A stretch of DNA of 64,000 bases, taken from positions 1 through 64,000 of the forward strand of contig NZ_VMNX01000009.1 of the NCBI RefSeq assembly GCF_009377235.1, read 5' to 3'. The stretch is from Streptomyces acidicola (lineage in GTDB: Bacteria; Actinomycetota; Actinomycetes; Streptomycetales; Streptomycetaceae). Below the pieces are notes generated by a model that worked only from the letters and a program-made list of their open reading frames with translations, was not told the DNA's origin and searched no databases. Both the position numbers and the translations under genes were made by a program. Of the stretch, positions 7,103-16,388 are shown one piece after another (the stretch's first letter is position 1; each line of letters begins with the position of its first letter).

Positions 7103-10024
7103 ATGCGCAACGGGGATCGTGACAGACTGCCGACCTGCTCGGCGGATCATCCCGGGATGTCGACCGAGGGCGGGATCGAGGTTCAACGGCAGCTGGAAAC
7201 GCTCGTCAGGGACTTCCGCACCAGTGAGCCGCCGATGCCGGTCGTGGTCCTGCACGCCGAGGAAGGAGCCGACGACACCCAGGTCACGGGTCTTGTCGCC
7301 GAACTGCGCGACGGGCAGGACACACATGGAACCCGCTGCGCCGTCGCGCCCCCGGCGCAGGAGGGCCCGACGGAGGTCCTACGGGCCGCCCGTCTCGTGC
7401 GCGAACTCGGCGATCCGAAGCGATGGGGCAACCGGCACTCGATCTACCGGCGGTACGCGTTCCCGCGCGTTCGACTCGTGCACGCCATCGAGGACGCCGT
7501 CCGCGCACTGGGCGCCGACTGGCCCGGTCCGCCGGCCGGATCCGCGGCACCGGAGGCCGGGCATGATCCCGCGCAGGCCCTGCTGAACCAGCTGGCCAGA
7601 CAGCGGTGGCGGCCCGAGGGGGCCGCGCGCTGGCATTCGGGGCTGCCCATGTTCGACATGGCGCACATACTCCCGGCCAGCCTGGTGACGGTACTTGCCG
7701 CGCTCCTCGCTCGAAGCGACTGGTACATGGCGGTCGCGTCGGGCGTCGGCTTTCTGTTGCTGCTCGCGGTGCTCAACTACGTACTGCCGGGGCGCGCGCC
7801 GATCTTCCTGTGGTTGCGCCGGGAGAGCCGCTGGTTCATGACCACGACCTTCCTCAGGGCAGCGGCGCAGGACCGTCCCACCGAGGTCTCGCTGCTGCGG
7901 CCGGTCCGCTCCTGGAAGGCGATCGCGGCGCGCGCGTACGACGTGGCGGAGGCACTGAAGGCGGGCCACGAGTTCCAGCTCCAGCTCTATGTGCTGGCCC
8001 TGTTCGAGGACCTGCGGGACAACCACCGTCGGCGCAGCTGGGATCTGCGCGGTTTCAAACGGCTGCGACCGCCGCTGCTGTTCGTACCGGGGGCCGGCAC
8101 GGACAACGGCGGCATCGAGCTGATCAAAGCCGTGAGCGACGTGCGCAGCCGCCGGAGCGAACTGGATCCGCTGCTTCTCGTCGCGGCCGTGGGCGCTGAC
8201 GACGTACGGCGACTGGAGCGCAGCGTCGTCCAGGGGACGCGTGCCGACGGGCCGGACCAGCAGGGGTTCCAGACCCGGTTGCGGGGCTGGTACGACGAGT
8301 GGGCGAGGAACCTGCGCGCGGAACAGTCACCGAGCCGCGAACGAGCGGTTCTGCCCTGGGTGTTGAAGATCCCGCTCCCCCGGGACGAGCTGAGACGTCT
8401 CCCGGACAGACAGCGGCACTGTGTGAAGGCTCCCGCACGGCCCTCGGTCGCCCGTATGGTGTGGGCCCTGCACACCCTCGCCCTGGTGCTGGTCCTGAGC
8501 GCCGCGACCACGGCCTGGCGCGCCGAGAGACTCTCCAAGGAGTACTGCTCCTCGTCCGTCCTGTCCGCCAACCGGGACACGGAACGCAGACCCGCGCCCG
8601 ACGGCGACACGGAGTGCATAGGGATCGCCACGGGCGGCGTGCGCTTCGCCGACTGGCTGCCGGACGACGCCAAGGAGCCGGACACCAGGGCACAGGCCGA
8701 CGGGAGCGGGGCGCCCTGGACCCTCGCCGAGCTGGAAGACCGTATCGCCCGGCAGAACGACGAGGTCCTCGGCGAGGAACGAGGCTACGTCACCCTGGTG
8801 TACGCGGGCCCGCTCAGCGCCGACCCCGACGGCGGCTCCTCACCGGTGAAGGGCCTGGAGGAACTTGCGGGTGTGTACCTGGCGCAGGCGGTCATCAACG
8901 ACACCTTCCCCGTGAAGCTGCGCGTCCTGGTCGCCAACGGGGGCGTGGATCTGCACCACCAGACCGACATGGCCGACGCCATAGCGGCGTACGCGGCGAA
9001 GGACCCGACGGTGGTGGGCGTCGTCGGCACCGGGCGCGACCTCAAGTCCAGTGCGGCGACGACCCTCAAGCTCCGGAACGCCGGGCTGCCCGTCGTGTCG
9101 GGGACGAACTCCGCCACCTACCTGCCACGCGACTTCGCCAACTGGTTCAGCCTGGCCGCAACCGACGAATGGCAGTCCGCCCAACTCGGCCTGATAGCAC
9201 AACAGTTGCGTACACGTGCCCGCACCCAGTACGGCCTGGTGCTGACCCGCGACACCAAGAAGACCGACGACCGCTACACCACCGAGCAGGCACGCTACGG
9301 CGGGAGGATGCTCGACAGGTACGGCTTCACGCTGCTGTCCGAGCGCCACTACACCCTGAGCGGCGGCAAGCCCGAGTTCCGCCGGCACACCGAGGAGCTC
9401 TGCCGGGGGACGCGCGTACCGTCCGTGATCTACTTCGCGGGCCGTGTCGAGGACGTCGATCCGCTGATGACCCAGCTCGGTACGGAACCCGGCTGTGCGG
9501 GGAAGAAGATGTCCATCATCACGGGCGACGACCTCTCCAAGGCCAACTTCTCGCAGGGCGAGGACGGCGTGGCCCCCAACGTCACGCTGTACCACGCCGC
9601 GCTCGCCGAACTGGCCAAGGCGGCCCGGGACACGGACTTCTACAAGGACGCCCGCACCTACCTTCCGGGGCTCGGCGAGCAGCGTGTCGGCCCCGACACG
9701 CCCGCGTTCGCCAGCGGCCAGACGGCCTTGTCACACGACGCGACGCAGGCCCTGTACTGGGCGGCCTCCCTCGACAACGCCCCCCAGAGCCGGGCGGCGA
9801 CCTGGGTGAACCTCAGAACCGTCAAGCTTCAGGGCATGGCCACGGGCACGATCGACTTCACCGACGCGCCACTCTTCGGCGACAGGAAGGGCCACGGCAT
9901 CGTCCTCACGGAAGTCTGGCGCACCGCCGACGGGGACTCGAAGTCTCGTGTCGTGTGCAGCAGGGTGGCCGGCGACGCGCGGGCCCTGACCGTGAAGGAG
10001 TGCGCCATCGAGCGTCGCGGCTGA
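7103..10024 (+). CDS. Membrane-anchored protein with extracytoplasmic type I periplasmic-binding domain
   Basis: A 973-aa protein. Residues 45-70 (VVVLHAEEGADDTQVTGLVA) look like the first strand, loop and helix of a P-loop NTPase, but the Walker A lysine and glycines are missing. Two membrane segments lie at about 188-203 and 208-228, then a cytosolic region (240-450), a third membrane segment (about 452-471), and an outside domain from about 555. That domain resembles LivJ/LivK-type amino-acid receptors: KGLEELAGVYLAQAVIND, VVGVVGTGRDLKSSAATTLK and NAGLPVVSGTNSATYLPRDF. Several cysteines (about 482, 505 and later) could form disulfides outside. I infer a ligand sensor or scaffold, not a transporter subunit. 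Start ATG 7103 follows GGGGGA. It is monocistronic as far as can be seen. Confidence 0.7.
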   Translation: MRNGDRDRLPTCSADHPGMSTEGGIEVQRQLETLVRDFRTSEPPMPVVVLHAEEGADDTQVTGLVAELRDGQDTHGTRCAVAPPAQEGPTEVLRAARLVRELGDPKRWGNRHSIYRRYAFPRVRLVHAIEDAVRALGADWPGPPAGSAAPEAGHDPAQALLNQLARQRWRPEGAARWHSGLPMFDMAHILPASLVTVLAALLARSDWYMAVASGVGFLLLLAVLNYVLPGRAPIFLWLRRESRWFMTTTFLRAAAQDRPTEVSLLRPVRSWKAIAARAYDVAEALKAGHEFQLQLYVLALFEDLRDNHRRRSWDLRGFKRLRPPLLFVPGAGTDNGGIELIKAVSDVRSRRSELDPLLLVAAVGADDVRRLERSVVQGTRADGPDQQGFQTRLRGWYDEWARNLRAEQSPSRERAVLPWVLKIPLPRDELRRLPDRQRHCVKAPARPSVARMVWALHTLALVLVLSAATTAWRAERLSKEYCSSSVLSANRDTERRPAPDGDTECIGIATGGVRFADWLPDDAKEPDTRAQADGSGAPWTLAELEDRIARQNDEVLGEERGYVTLVYAGPLSADPDGGSSPVKGLEELAGVYLAQAVINDTFPVKLRVLVANGGVDLHHQTDMADAIAAYAAKDPTVVGVVGTGRDLKSSAATTLKLRNAGLPVVSGTNSATYLPRDFANWFSLAATDEWQSAQLGLIAQQLRTRARTQYGLVLTRDTKKTDDRYTTEQARYGGRMLDRYGFTLLSERHYTLSGGKPEFRRHTEELCRGTRVPSVIYFAGRVEDVDPLMTQLGTEPGCAGKKMSIITGDDLSKANFSQGEDGVAPNVTLYHAALAELAKAARDTDFYKDARTYLPGLGEQRVGPDTPAFASGQTALSHDATQALYWAASLDNAPQSRAATWVNLRTVKLQGMATGTIDFTDAPLFGDRKGHGIVLTEVWRTADGDSKSRVVCSRVAGDARALTVKECAIERRG

Positions 10025-10270
10025 GCCACGCTCCACGAGCACGCCGGGCGCACCCACGAGTCGTTCTTCCGCCACTTGTTCGCCTCCGACATGCTGGAGG
10101 CCTGCCGCCGGGCCGGTCGACACCTCCCGGTGGCTCTTCGGTGAGGACCGCCAGGGCGTACGGCCCGGCGGCCGACGAACAGCGCGACAGCTCCCCCACC
10201 CATGGCCCACCGGGTCACCCACGGGATCAGCCCACCGGATCAGTCCACCGGATCGAAAGAGGTGCCGGAC

Positions 10271-11398
10271 ATGAAGCACTCCCAGCGGCTCGGCGTCAGT
10301 GCCGCCGCCCTTGCCATCCTCGCCGCGCTTTCCGCCTGCGGAGGCGGGGATTCAGCGTCCTCGTCGTCGCCCAGAGACGCGTCAGGTGCCCCGGCGACGC
10401 TCAACGTCGCGATCCCCTCGGCCGTGGTCGCTCCCAAGGAGGAGGTCGCCACGTACGCGGTGGGCGACGCCGAGGGTTACTTCGCCGAGGAGAAGCTGAA
10501 GGTCGACGTGATCAACACCGACGGCTCGGTCGCCGCGGTCCAGGCCGTCGCCTCGGGCAGCGCCGACATCACGCCGGCGGACGCGGGAGCCATCCTCGCC
10601 GCGCGAGAGAAGGGCGTCCCCGTCAAGGCCGTAGGCGGCCTGGTGCGGAACTGGCCGTGGCGCATGGCCGTCCGGCCGGACAGCGAGATCAGGACCCCTG
10701 CCGATCTCAAGGGCAGGAAGGTCGGGGTCATCAGCCTCGCCTCCGGCTCGGCCATCTACGCCCGGGCGTACGCGGGCGACGCCGGACTGGACGCGGCCAA
10801 GGACGTCGAGTTACTGCCGGTCGGTGTGGGTGCGCAGGCACTGTCCGCGCTGGAGGACGGCAAGGTCGACGTGCTCGCGCTGTTCACACAGGCGTACACC
10901 ACGATCGAGAACACCGGCGCCGAGTTCCGCTACCTGGACAACTCCGATGCCTTCGAGGGCATCCGCTCCCTGACGTTCGCGGTGACCGAGAGGACCCTGA
11001 AGGAGAAGAAGGACGTGTTGACGCGCTATCTGCGCGCTTCGTACAAGGCACTGCTCTTCTCCGCCGTCAACCCCGAGGCCGCCATGCGCGACGGCTACGA
11101 GGTCTTCCCGCGGCTGCTGACCGGCAAGAAGGCCGACGACCGTGTCGGCGACGACAGCAGGAGCCTCAACGCGTGGATCAGGACCGCCGTCCCCGCCGCC
11201 GGTGAGCCCGAGGGCTTCAGCAACTGGGGTGCGATCAGCGAAGCGGAGTGGAACAAGACGGTCGCCTACACCAAGGCGTCCGGCCAGACCACCCAGGACA
11301 CCGATCTCGCGGAACTGTGGGACGACAGCCTGCTCCAGGGCGCCAACGACTTCGACAACACGGCCGTGATCGAGAAGGCGAAAGCCGCCGAACAGTGA
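10271..11398 (+). CDS. NMT1/SsuA-type ABC transporter substrate-binding lipoprotein
   Basis: A 375-aa lipoprotein with a signal peptide ending in LSACGGG (Cys about residue 24). The mature part has the NMT1/ThiY/SsuA/TauA pattern: YAVGDAEGYFAEEKLKVDVI, VASGSADITPADAGAILAA, IRTPADLKGRKVGVISLASG and KVDVLALFTQAY. It captures a small organic nutrient outside the membrane for the ATPase and permease encoded next. ATG 10271 is chosen for position of the signal peptide and AAGAGG 8-13 nt upstream; an in-frame ATG at 10202 would prefix hydrophilic sequence to the signal. It begins a four-gene operon ending in a dihydropyrimidinase-like hydrolase, which suggests a cyclic amide, hydantoin or pyrimidine substrate. 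Confidence 0.87.
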   Translation: MKHSQRLGVSAAALAILAALSACGGGDSASSSSPRDASGAPATLNVAIPSAVVAPKEEVATYAVGDAEGYFAEEKLKVDVINTDGSVAAVQAVASGSADITPADAGAILAAREKGVPVKAVGGLVRNWPWRMAVRPDSEIRTPADLKGRKVGVISLASGSAIYARAYAGDAGLDAAKDVELLPVGVGAQALSALEDGKVDVLALFTQAYTTIENTGAEFRYLDNSDAFEGIRSLTFAVTERTLKEKKDVLTRYLRASYKALLFSAVNPEAAMRDGYEVFPRLLTGKKADDRVGDDSRSLNAWIRTAVPAAGEPEGFSNWGAISEAEWNKTVAYTKASGQTTQDTDLAELWDDSLLQGANDFDNTAVIEKAKAAEQ

Positions 11399-11437
11399 GC
11401 GACCCGACGCCACCAGCAGGGAGATCAGGACGCCGTT

Positions 11438-12220
11438 ATGGACGAAGACCGCTGGATCGAAGTCGACGGACTGCACAAGATCTACCGGCCGCGCAAGTCC
11501 CGGCCGACCCACGCACTCTCGGACATCACCTTCACTGTCCGGCGCGGTGAGTTCATCTCGGTCGTCGGGCCCTCGGGGTGCGGCAAGACCACGTTGCTGA
11601 AGATCCTCGCCGGGATCGTCCGCGGGAGCGAGGGGACGGTCCGTGTCGCGGGCCGCGACGTGACAGGGCCACTGCCCGAAGTGGGCATGGTCTTCCAGGC
11701 GGCCACCCTCCTGCCGTGGCGCACGATTCTGCAGAACGTGATGGTGCCCGTGGAGGTGCGGAAGCTCGACGCCCGTGTGTACCGGGAGCGGGCCGAGAGG
11801 CTGCTCGGGATGGTCGGCCTCGACGGCTTCGAGGGCAAGTACCCGCATGAGCTGAGCGGCGGGATGCAGCAGCGCGCCGGAATCTGCCGGGCCCTGGTGC
11901 ACGACCCGGCCGTGTTGCTGATGGACGAGCCCTTCGGTGCGCTGGACGCCCTGACCCGCGAGTACATGAACGTCGAGCTGCTGCGGATCTGGCGGGAGAG
12001 CGGCCAGACGATCGTGTTCGTCACCCACTCCATCCCCGAGGCGGTCTTCCTCTCCGACCGGGTGGTGGTTCTCAGTCCCCGTCCCGGCCGCGTCGCCGAG
12101 ATCGTCGACATCGGGCTGGAACGCCCGCGCTCGATCGGCGCCATGGCCTCGCACCGGGCCGGGGCCCATGTGGGCCGGATCCGCAGACACTTCAACGCCA
12201 CGTGGGTGATCGACTCATGA
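11438..12220 (+). CDS. ABC transporter ATPase (SsuB/TauB/NrtD type)
   Basis: A 260-aa ATPase with Walker A GPSGCGKTT (about residues 43-51), Q-loop in MVFQAATLLPWRT, signature LSGGMQQRAGICRAL (about 142), Walker B LLMDEPFGALDAL and the H-loop in VFVTHSIPEAV. The spacing and the phrase LPWRTILQNV are typical of the nitrate/sulfonate/taurine group. It energises import through the permease encoded next. The start ATG 11438 lies 39 nt after the binding-protein stop, following GGGAGATCAGG. The stop overlaps the permease start as ATGA. Confidence 0.93.
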   Translation: MDEDRWIEVDGLHKIYRPRKSRPTHALSDITFTVRRGEFISVVGPSGCGKTTLLKILAGIVRGSEGTVRVAGRDVTGPLPEVGMVFQAATLLPWRTILQNVMVPVEVRKLDARVYRERAERLLGMVGLDGFEGKYPHELSGGMQQRAGICRALVHDPAVLLMDEPFGALDALTREYMNVELLRIWRESGQTIVFVTHSIPEAVFLSDRVVVLSPRPGRVAEIVDIGLERPRSIGAMASHRAGAHVGRIRRHFNATWVIDS

Positions 12221-13011
12221 AGCGCTTCCGCGTGGACCTGAGAGAACGCCCCGAACTGCTGCTGGTTCCGGGCGTCTTCGCGATCGTCGTGCTGTCCTGG
12301 GAGTTCGCCGTCCCCGCCTTCGGGATCGACGACTATGTGCTGCCGCGCCCCTCCCAGATCTTCGACGCCCTGCTGACGCAGCTGGGCGACCCGTTGTTCT
12401 GGGGCCATCTGAAGGTCACGGTGCTGGAGTCGTTGTACGGCTTTCTCCTCGGCGTGGGGGCGGCGCTGGTGCTGGGTACGGCGATCTCGCAGGTGCGGCT
12501 GATCGAGCGCACCTTCATGCCGTACGTCGTCGCCTTCCAGACGGTGCCCAAGGTGGCCCTCGCGCCGCTGTTCGTGGTGTGGTTCGGCTTCGGTATGACG
12601 AGCAAGGTCGTCATGGCGGCGGTGATCTCGTTCTTCCCGATGCTGGTCAATGTGATCGAGGGGCTGCGCTCGGCCGATGCCGACCGGATCCAGATGCTCA
12701 CGGTGTTCGGCGCCGGCCGGTTCCAGGTCTTCAGGATGGTGCGTCTGCCGAGCGCGCTCCCCTTCATCTTCGCCGGCCTCGACATCGGGATCGTCTTCTC
12801 GATCCTCGGCGCCGTCGTCGGCGAGTTCATCGGCGCGAAGGAGGGCCTGGGATACCTCCTGCTGCAGACCAACTACAACTTCGACATCGCGGGGATGTTC
12901 GCCGTGCTGGTGGTGCTCTCCGTACTGGGGCTGATCGCCCACTTCATCATCCGGTTCGCCCAGCGGCGCCTGGTGTTCTGGGCCGAGGAGAACCGGGTGA
13001 TCGGCGCATGA
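12217..13011 (+). CDS. ABC transporter permease (SsuC/TauC type)
   Basis: A 264-aa inner-membrane permease of the binding-protein-dependent type. It shows FGIDDYVLPRPSQIFDALL near the N-terminus, about six membrane segments, and the cytosolic EAA-like loop SADADRIQMLTVFGAGRFQV before RLPSALPFIFAGLDIG. The start ATG 12217 overlaps the ATPase stop (ATGA), giving translational coupling; a GTG at 12202 is in frame but less likely. Together with the two preceding genes it forms a complete importer. Confidence 0.92.
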   Translation: MKRFRVDLRERPELLLVPGVFAIVVLSWEFAVPAFGIDDYVLPRPSQIFDALLTQLGDPLFWGHLKVTVLESLYGFLLGVGAALVLGTAISQVRLIERTFMPYVVAFQTVPKVALAPLFVVWFGFGMTSKVVMAAVISFFPMLVNVIEGLRSADADRIQMLTVFGAGRFQVFRMVRLPSALPFIFAGLDIGIVFSILGAVVGEFIGAKEGLGYLLLQTNYNFDIAGMFAVLVVLSVLGLIAHFIIRFAQRRLVFWAEENRVIGA

Positions 13012-13043
13012 GGAGCTCGGGACAACAGCGGCAGGAGGCCGGC

Positions 13044-14534
13044 GTGGCTGAGATGACAGAGTATGACCTGGTGGTGAAGGACGCCCGCGTCGTCACCCAC
13101 GACCGTGACGACGCCAGGACCGCGGACATCGCCGTCAGCGGTGGGCGCATCGCCGCCGTGGCTCCCGGCATCGCCGTGGGAGACACCCGTCGCGTGGTCG
13201 ACGCCGGCGGCAGGCTGGCGTTCCCCGGCGTGGTCGACGCCCACCAGCACTGGGGGATCTACAACCCGCCGGCCGAGGACGCGGTCACCGAGAGCCGCGC
13301 GTGCGCGCAGGGCGGGGTGACCACCGCCCTGACCTACGTGCGGACCGGCCGGTACTACCTCAACAGGGGCGGCGCGTACGCCGACTTCTTCCCCGAGGTA
13401 CTGGACGCCGTCTCGGGCCGCGCCCACATCGACTACGGCTTCCACCTCGCGCCGATGTCACGCGCTCACATAGCCGAGATCCCCGATTTGATCGAGCGGT
13501 TCGGCGTCAGCTCGTTCAAGGTCTTCATGTTCTACGGCGGCCACGGCCTGCACGGCAGGTCCGACGACCAGAACGCGTTCCTCATGCTCCCCGAGGACGA
13601 ACGGTACGACTACGCGCACTTCGAGTTCGTCATGCGCGGGGTGCAGGCCGCACGCGAGCGGTTCCCCGGCCTCGCCGACGAGATCTCGCTCTCCCTGCAC
13701 TGCGAGACCGCCGAGATCATGACCGCCTACACCAAGCTGGTCGAGGAGACGGGCGACCTCACCGGGCTCGCCGCGTACAGCGCCTCCCGGCCACAGCACT
13801 CCGAAGGACTCGCGGTCTCCATCGCCTCCTACCTGGCGCACGAGACGGAGCTGCCGACCATCAACCTGCTGCACCTGTCCTCGCGCAAGGCGGTCGACGC
13901 CGCCGTACGGATGAGCCGGGCGTTCCCGCACATCGACTTCCGCCGCGAGGTCACCGTCGGGCATCTGCTCGCCGACATCACCACCGCGCACGGCCTCGGC
14001 GGCAAGGTCAACCCGCCGCTGCGGCCCCGTGACGACGTCGAGGCGCTGTGGGAGTACGTACTCGACGGTACGGTCGACTGGGTCGTCAGCGACCACGCGT
14101 GCTGCCGCGAGGAGGTGAAGTTCGGTGAGCCCAGGGACGATGTCTTCCTCGCCAGGTCCGGATTCGGCGGAGCCGAGTACCTCCTCGCGGGCGTGATCAC
14201 CGAGGGGACGAGGCGCGGCCTGTCGCTGGGCCGGATCGCCGCGCTGACCTCCTGGAACCCGGCCCGGCGCTACGGGCTGCGCACCAAGGGCGCCATCGCC
14301 CCCGGCTTCGACGCGGACATCGCCCTGGTCGATCCGGGCCGCACCTGGACCGTGCGCGCCGCGGAGTCGGAGTCGACGCAGGAGTACACCCCCTTCGAGG
14401 GCTTCGAGCTGACCGCGCGGGTCACCGACACCTTCCTGAGGGGCCACCACGTCCTGCGGGCGGGCAAGGTCGTCGGTGAGCCCGTCGGCGCCTACCTGCA
14501 TCGCCCGGCCCGCACCCCGGCCCGCACCACGTAG
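13044..14534 (+). CDS. Dihydropyrimidinase/hydantoinase-like amidohydrolase
   Basis: A 496-aa cytosolic amidohydrolase of the cyclic-amidase group (dihydropyrimidinase, D-hydantoinase, allantoinase). Metal-site motifs are visible: FPGVVDAHQHWG (HxH), SSFKVFMFYGG (candidate carboxylated Lys), LSLHCET, INLLHLSS and VVSDHACC (catalytic Asp). It ends with the family's beta-domain motif GAIAPGFDADIALVD. GTG 13044 follows AGGAGG (13033-13038) at 5 nt; ATG 13008, overlapping the permease stop, is an in-frame alternative. Operon position after a full ABC importer suggests it opens the ring of the imported compound. Which ring (hydantoin, dihydropyrimidine, allantoin) cannot be decided. Confidence 0.85.
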   Translation: MAEMTEYDLVVKDARVVTHDRDDARTADIAVSGGRIAAVAPGIAVGDTRRVVDAGGRLAFPGVVDAHQHWGIYNPPAEDAVTESRACAQGGVTTALTYVRTGRYYLNRGGAYADFFPEVLDAVSGRAHIDYGFHLAPMSRAHIAEIPDLIERFGVSSFKVFMFYGGHGLHGRSDDQNAFLMLPEDERYDYAHFEFVMRGVQAARERFPGLADEISLSLHCETAEIMTAYTKLVEETGDLTGLAAYSASRPQHSEGLAVSIASYLAHETELPTINLLHLSSRKAVDAAVRMSRAFPHIDFRREVTVGHLLADITTAHGLGGKVNPPLRPRDDVEALWEYVLDGTVDWVVSDHACCREEVKFGEPRDDVFLARSGFGGAEYLLAGVITEGTRRGLSLGRIAALTSWNPARRYGLRTKGAIAPGFDADIALVDPGRTWTVRAAESESTQEYTPFEGFELTARVTDTFLRGHHVLRAGKVVGEPVGAYLHRPARTPARTT

Positions 14535-14557
14535 GCGGTGTCCGTTTCGGACGCCGC
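14535..14557. terminator. Bidirectional hairpin terminator
   Basis: GCGGTGTCCG (14535-14544) pairs with CGGACGCCGC (14548-14557) with one G-T wobble and a TTT loop. It fills the whole gap between the convergent amidohydrolase and esterase stops. Confidence 0.75.
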
Positions 14558-14558
14558 T

Positions 14559-15746
14559 TCAGTCGCTTGAGCCGCTGCGGTCCGTGAAGGCGCCGTGGGT
14601 GTCGAAGGCCAGCTTGGCGAAGCGTTCGCCGATGCGGCGGTGGGTGGCGGCGTCCGGGTGGAGCTCGTCGGGCAGCGGCAGCTCGGCGAAGTCGGCCTCG
14701 CCGTAGAGGTCGCGGCCGTCGAGGTGGTGGAGGTTCGGGTCCTCGGCCGCCCGCTGCTCCACGATGCGGGCCAGCTCGTCCCGTATGACGCCGAGGGTCA
14801 GCTTCCCGAGGGCGCGTTCCGCCGGATCGCCCATGGCGACGAACCGCAGTCGGCCGGTGCTGAGGTTGCTGAAGTCCGGGGCGCTGGGCCCCGGCGTGTC
14901 CTCGTGGATGGGGCACAGGATGGGCGAGACGACCAGCAGCGGTGTCGTGGGGTGGCCTTCGCGGATGGTGTCGAGGAAGCCGTGGACGGCGGGAGTGAAG
15001 GCGCGCAGACGCATGAGGTCGGCGTTGACCAGGTTGATACCGATCTTGACGCTGATCAGGTCGGCGGGAGTGTCACGGATGGTACGGGCCGTGAACGGAT
15101 CGAGCAGGGCGCTGCCGCCCAGGCCCAGGTTGATCAGTTCCACACCGCCGAGGGAGGCGGCGAGTGCGGGCCAGGTGGTGGTGGGGCCGGCGGCGTCGGA
15201 GCCGTGACTGATCGAGCTGCCGTGGTGCAGCCACACCCTGCGGCCCGAATCCACGGCAGGCTCGATGGGGGCGTCCGTGCGCAGGGCGGCGAGTTCGGTG
15301 GTCTCGTTGTGCGGCAGCCAGATCTCGACGTCCTTGACGGTGCCGGGAAGTCCGGTGAAGCGGAGGGTGCCGGGAGGGCCGGAGTACTGCTCGGCCGTTC
15401 CGGTGGACATGTCGATGGTCAGGGTGTTGCCGCCCGTCACGCTGCCCTGGCCGGCCAGGCGGCCGTCGACGATCAGGTCGTACACGCCGTCCGGGCGGGG
15501 AGGAGCGCCCACGTAGACACGTTTGGTGGGCAGCGTGTCCAGCTCGACCGCGGTGGCCCGGGTGCGGAAGACCAGGCGTACGCCCGACGGCTGGGCCTCG
15601 GCCATGGCCAGTTGCGGGTCGGCGCACTGGGCGCGGGCCCGGGCCGGCAGCCGGTGCGGCAGGACGCCGTACTCGGTGCGCTCCACGTCCAGGGCGCCGC
15701 GCAGGAGCTCCGCGGTGACGGGCGTGGTGATCCAGTGGTTGTCCAT
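14559..15746 (-). CDS. SGNH/GDSL-family esterase with N-terminal beta domain
   Basis: A 395-aa hydrolase. Residues 1-165 form a beta-rich jelly-roll-like region (VELDTLPTKRVYVG, TLTIDMSTGTAEQY). The SGNH blocks follow: HHGSSISHG (nucleophile Ser about 177), INLGLGGSAL (Gly), SVKIGIN (Asn about 238) and LPLPDELHPD (Asp 360, His 363). It likely removes acyl or acetyl groups from a carbohydrate or lipid. No signal peptide is seen. ATG 15746 lies 25 nt downstream of the TetR stop, so the two are co-transcribed from the promoter at 16389-16418. Upstream in-frame codons overlap tetR and are less likely. Confidence 0.85.
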   Translation of the reverse strand: MDNHWITTPVTAELLRGALDVERTEYGVLPHRLPARARAQCADPQLAMAEAQPSGVRLVFRTRATAVELDTLPTKRVYVGAPPRPDGVYDLIVDGRLAGQGSVTGGNTLTIDMSTGTAEQYSGPPGTLRFTGLPGTVKDVEIWLPHNETTELAALRTDAPIEPAVDSGRRVWLHHGSSISHGSDAAGPTTTWPALAASLGGVELINLGLGGSALLDPFTARTIRDTPADLISVKIGINLVNADLMRLRAFTPAVHGFLDTIREGHPTTPLLVVSPILCPIHEDTPGPSAPDFSNLSTGRLRFVAMGDPAERALGKLTLGVIRDELARIVEQRAAEDPNLHHLDGRDLYGEADFAELPLPDELHPDAATHRRIGERFAKLAFDTHGAFTDRSGSSD

Positions 15747-15771
15747 GGTGTGTGCTGCCTCAACTTGTTGA

Positions 15772-16362
15772 TCAGTGTGCGGGACCCTGGGCGGTCGGTG
15801 CCGGCCAGTTCCGGAGCAGGGCATCGAGGGCGTCGACGATGCGTGTCCAGGTGGTCTGCGTGTCGGGGGCGCTGTGACTGAACCCTCCCCCCAGTTCCAG
15901 GCTGACGTAGCCGTGGAAGACGCTGCCCAGGAGCCGGACGGCGTGCGTCTGGTCCGGCTCCGTCAGGTCGTAGCCGCGCAGGATCGCCCGCGTCATCTGG
16001 GCGTGTCTGACACCCGCGCTGGCGGCCGCCGCCTCCGGGTCGAGCCTCAACTGGGCTGCGGCATAGCGGCCGGGGTGCTCCCGGGCGTAGTCACGGTAGA
16101 CGTTCGCCAAGGCGGCCAGGGCGTCCTTGCCGGCCCGCCCGGCAAGCGCGGCGGCACCCCGGTCGGCGAGCTCTTCCAGGGCGAGCAGACAGATCAGGGT
16201 CTTGAGGTCGTGGGAGTTCCTCACGTGTGAGTACAGGCTCGCGACCTTGACGTCGAACCGCCTGGCGAGCGCCGAGACCGTCACCTCGTCGAAGCCGACC
16301 TCGTCGGCCAGTTCCGCACCCGCCCGGGCCAGGCGTTCCCGGGTCAGCCCTGCGCGCGCCAT
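15772..16362 (-). CDS. TetR-family regulator (WHG-type C-terminus)
   Basis: A 196-aa repressor. The N-terminal HTH reads LTRERLARAGAELADEVGFD, EVTVSALARRFDVKVASLYS and HVRNSHDL. The C-terminal ligand domain has YREYAREHPGRYAA-like helices (here VYRDYAREHPGRYAAAQLRL) and LLGSVFHGYVSLELGGGF, typical of the TetR WHG-domain group. ATG 16362 is preferred because GAGGGG lies about 6 nt upstream; an ATG at 16368 abuts that sequence. It probably represses itself and the esterase through the palindrome in their promoter. Confidence 0.9.
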   Translation of the reverse strand: MARAGLTRERLARAGAELADEVGFDEVTVSALARRFDVKVASLYSHVRNSHDLKTLICLLALEELADRGAAALAGRAGKDALAALANVYRDYAREHPGRYAAAQLRLDPEAAAASAGVRHAQMTRAILRGYDLTEPDQTHAVRLLGSVFHGYVSLELGGGFSHSAPDTQTTWTRIVDALDALLRNWPAPTAQGPAH

Positions 16363-16388
16363 AACCATCCCCTCGTTGAACTACATCG

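Noticed and set aside
10025..10270. Possible gene fragment between the sensor gene and the NMT1 operon
   Set aside because: One frame gives a protein-like stretch (SFFRHLFASDMLEACRRAG) but it is short, lacks a start with a ribosome site, and I could not match it to a family.
8299..11205. A very long plus-strand open frame overlapping the sensor gene and the next lipoprotein gene
   Set aside because: It is in another frame of well-supported genes, is Arg/Gly/Pro/Ala-rich with no domain, and arises from GC-skewed codon positions.
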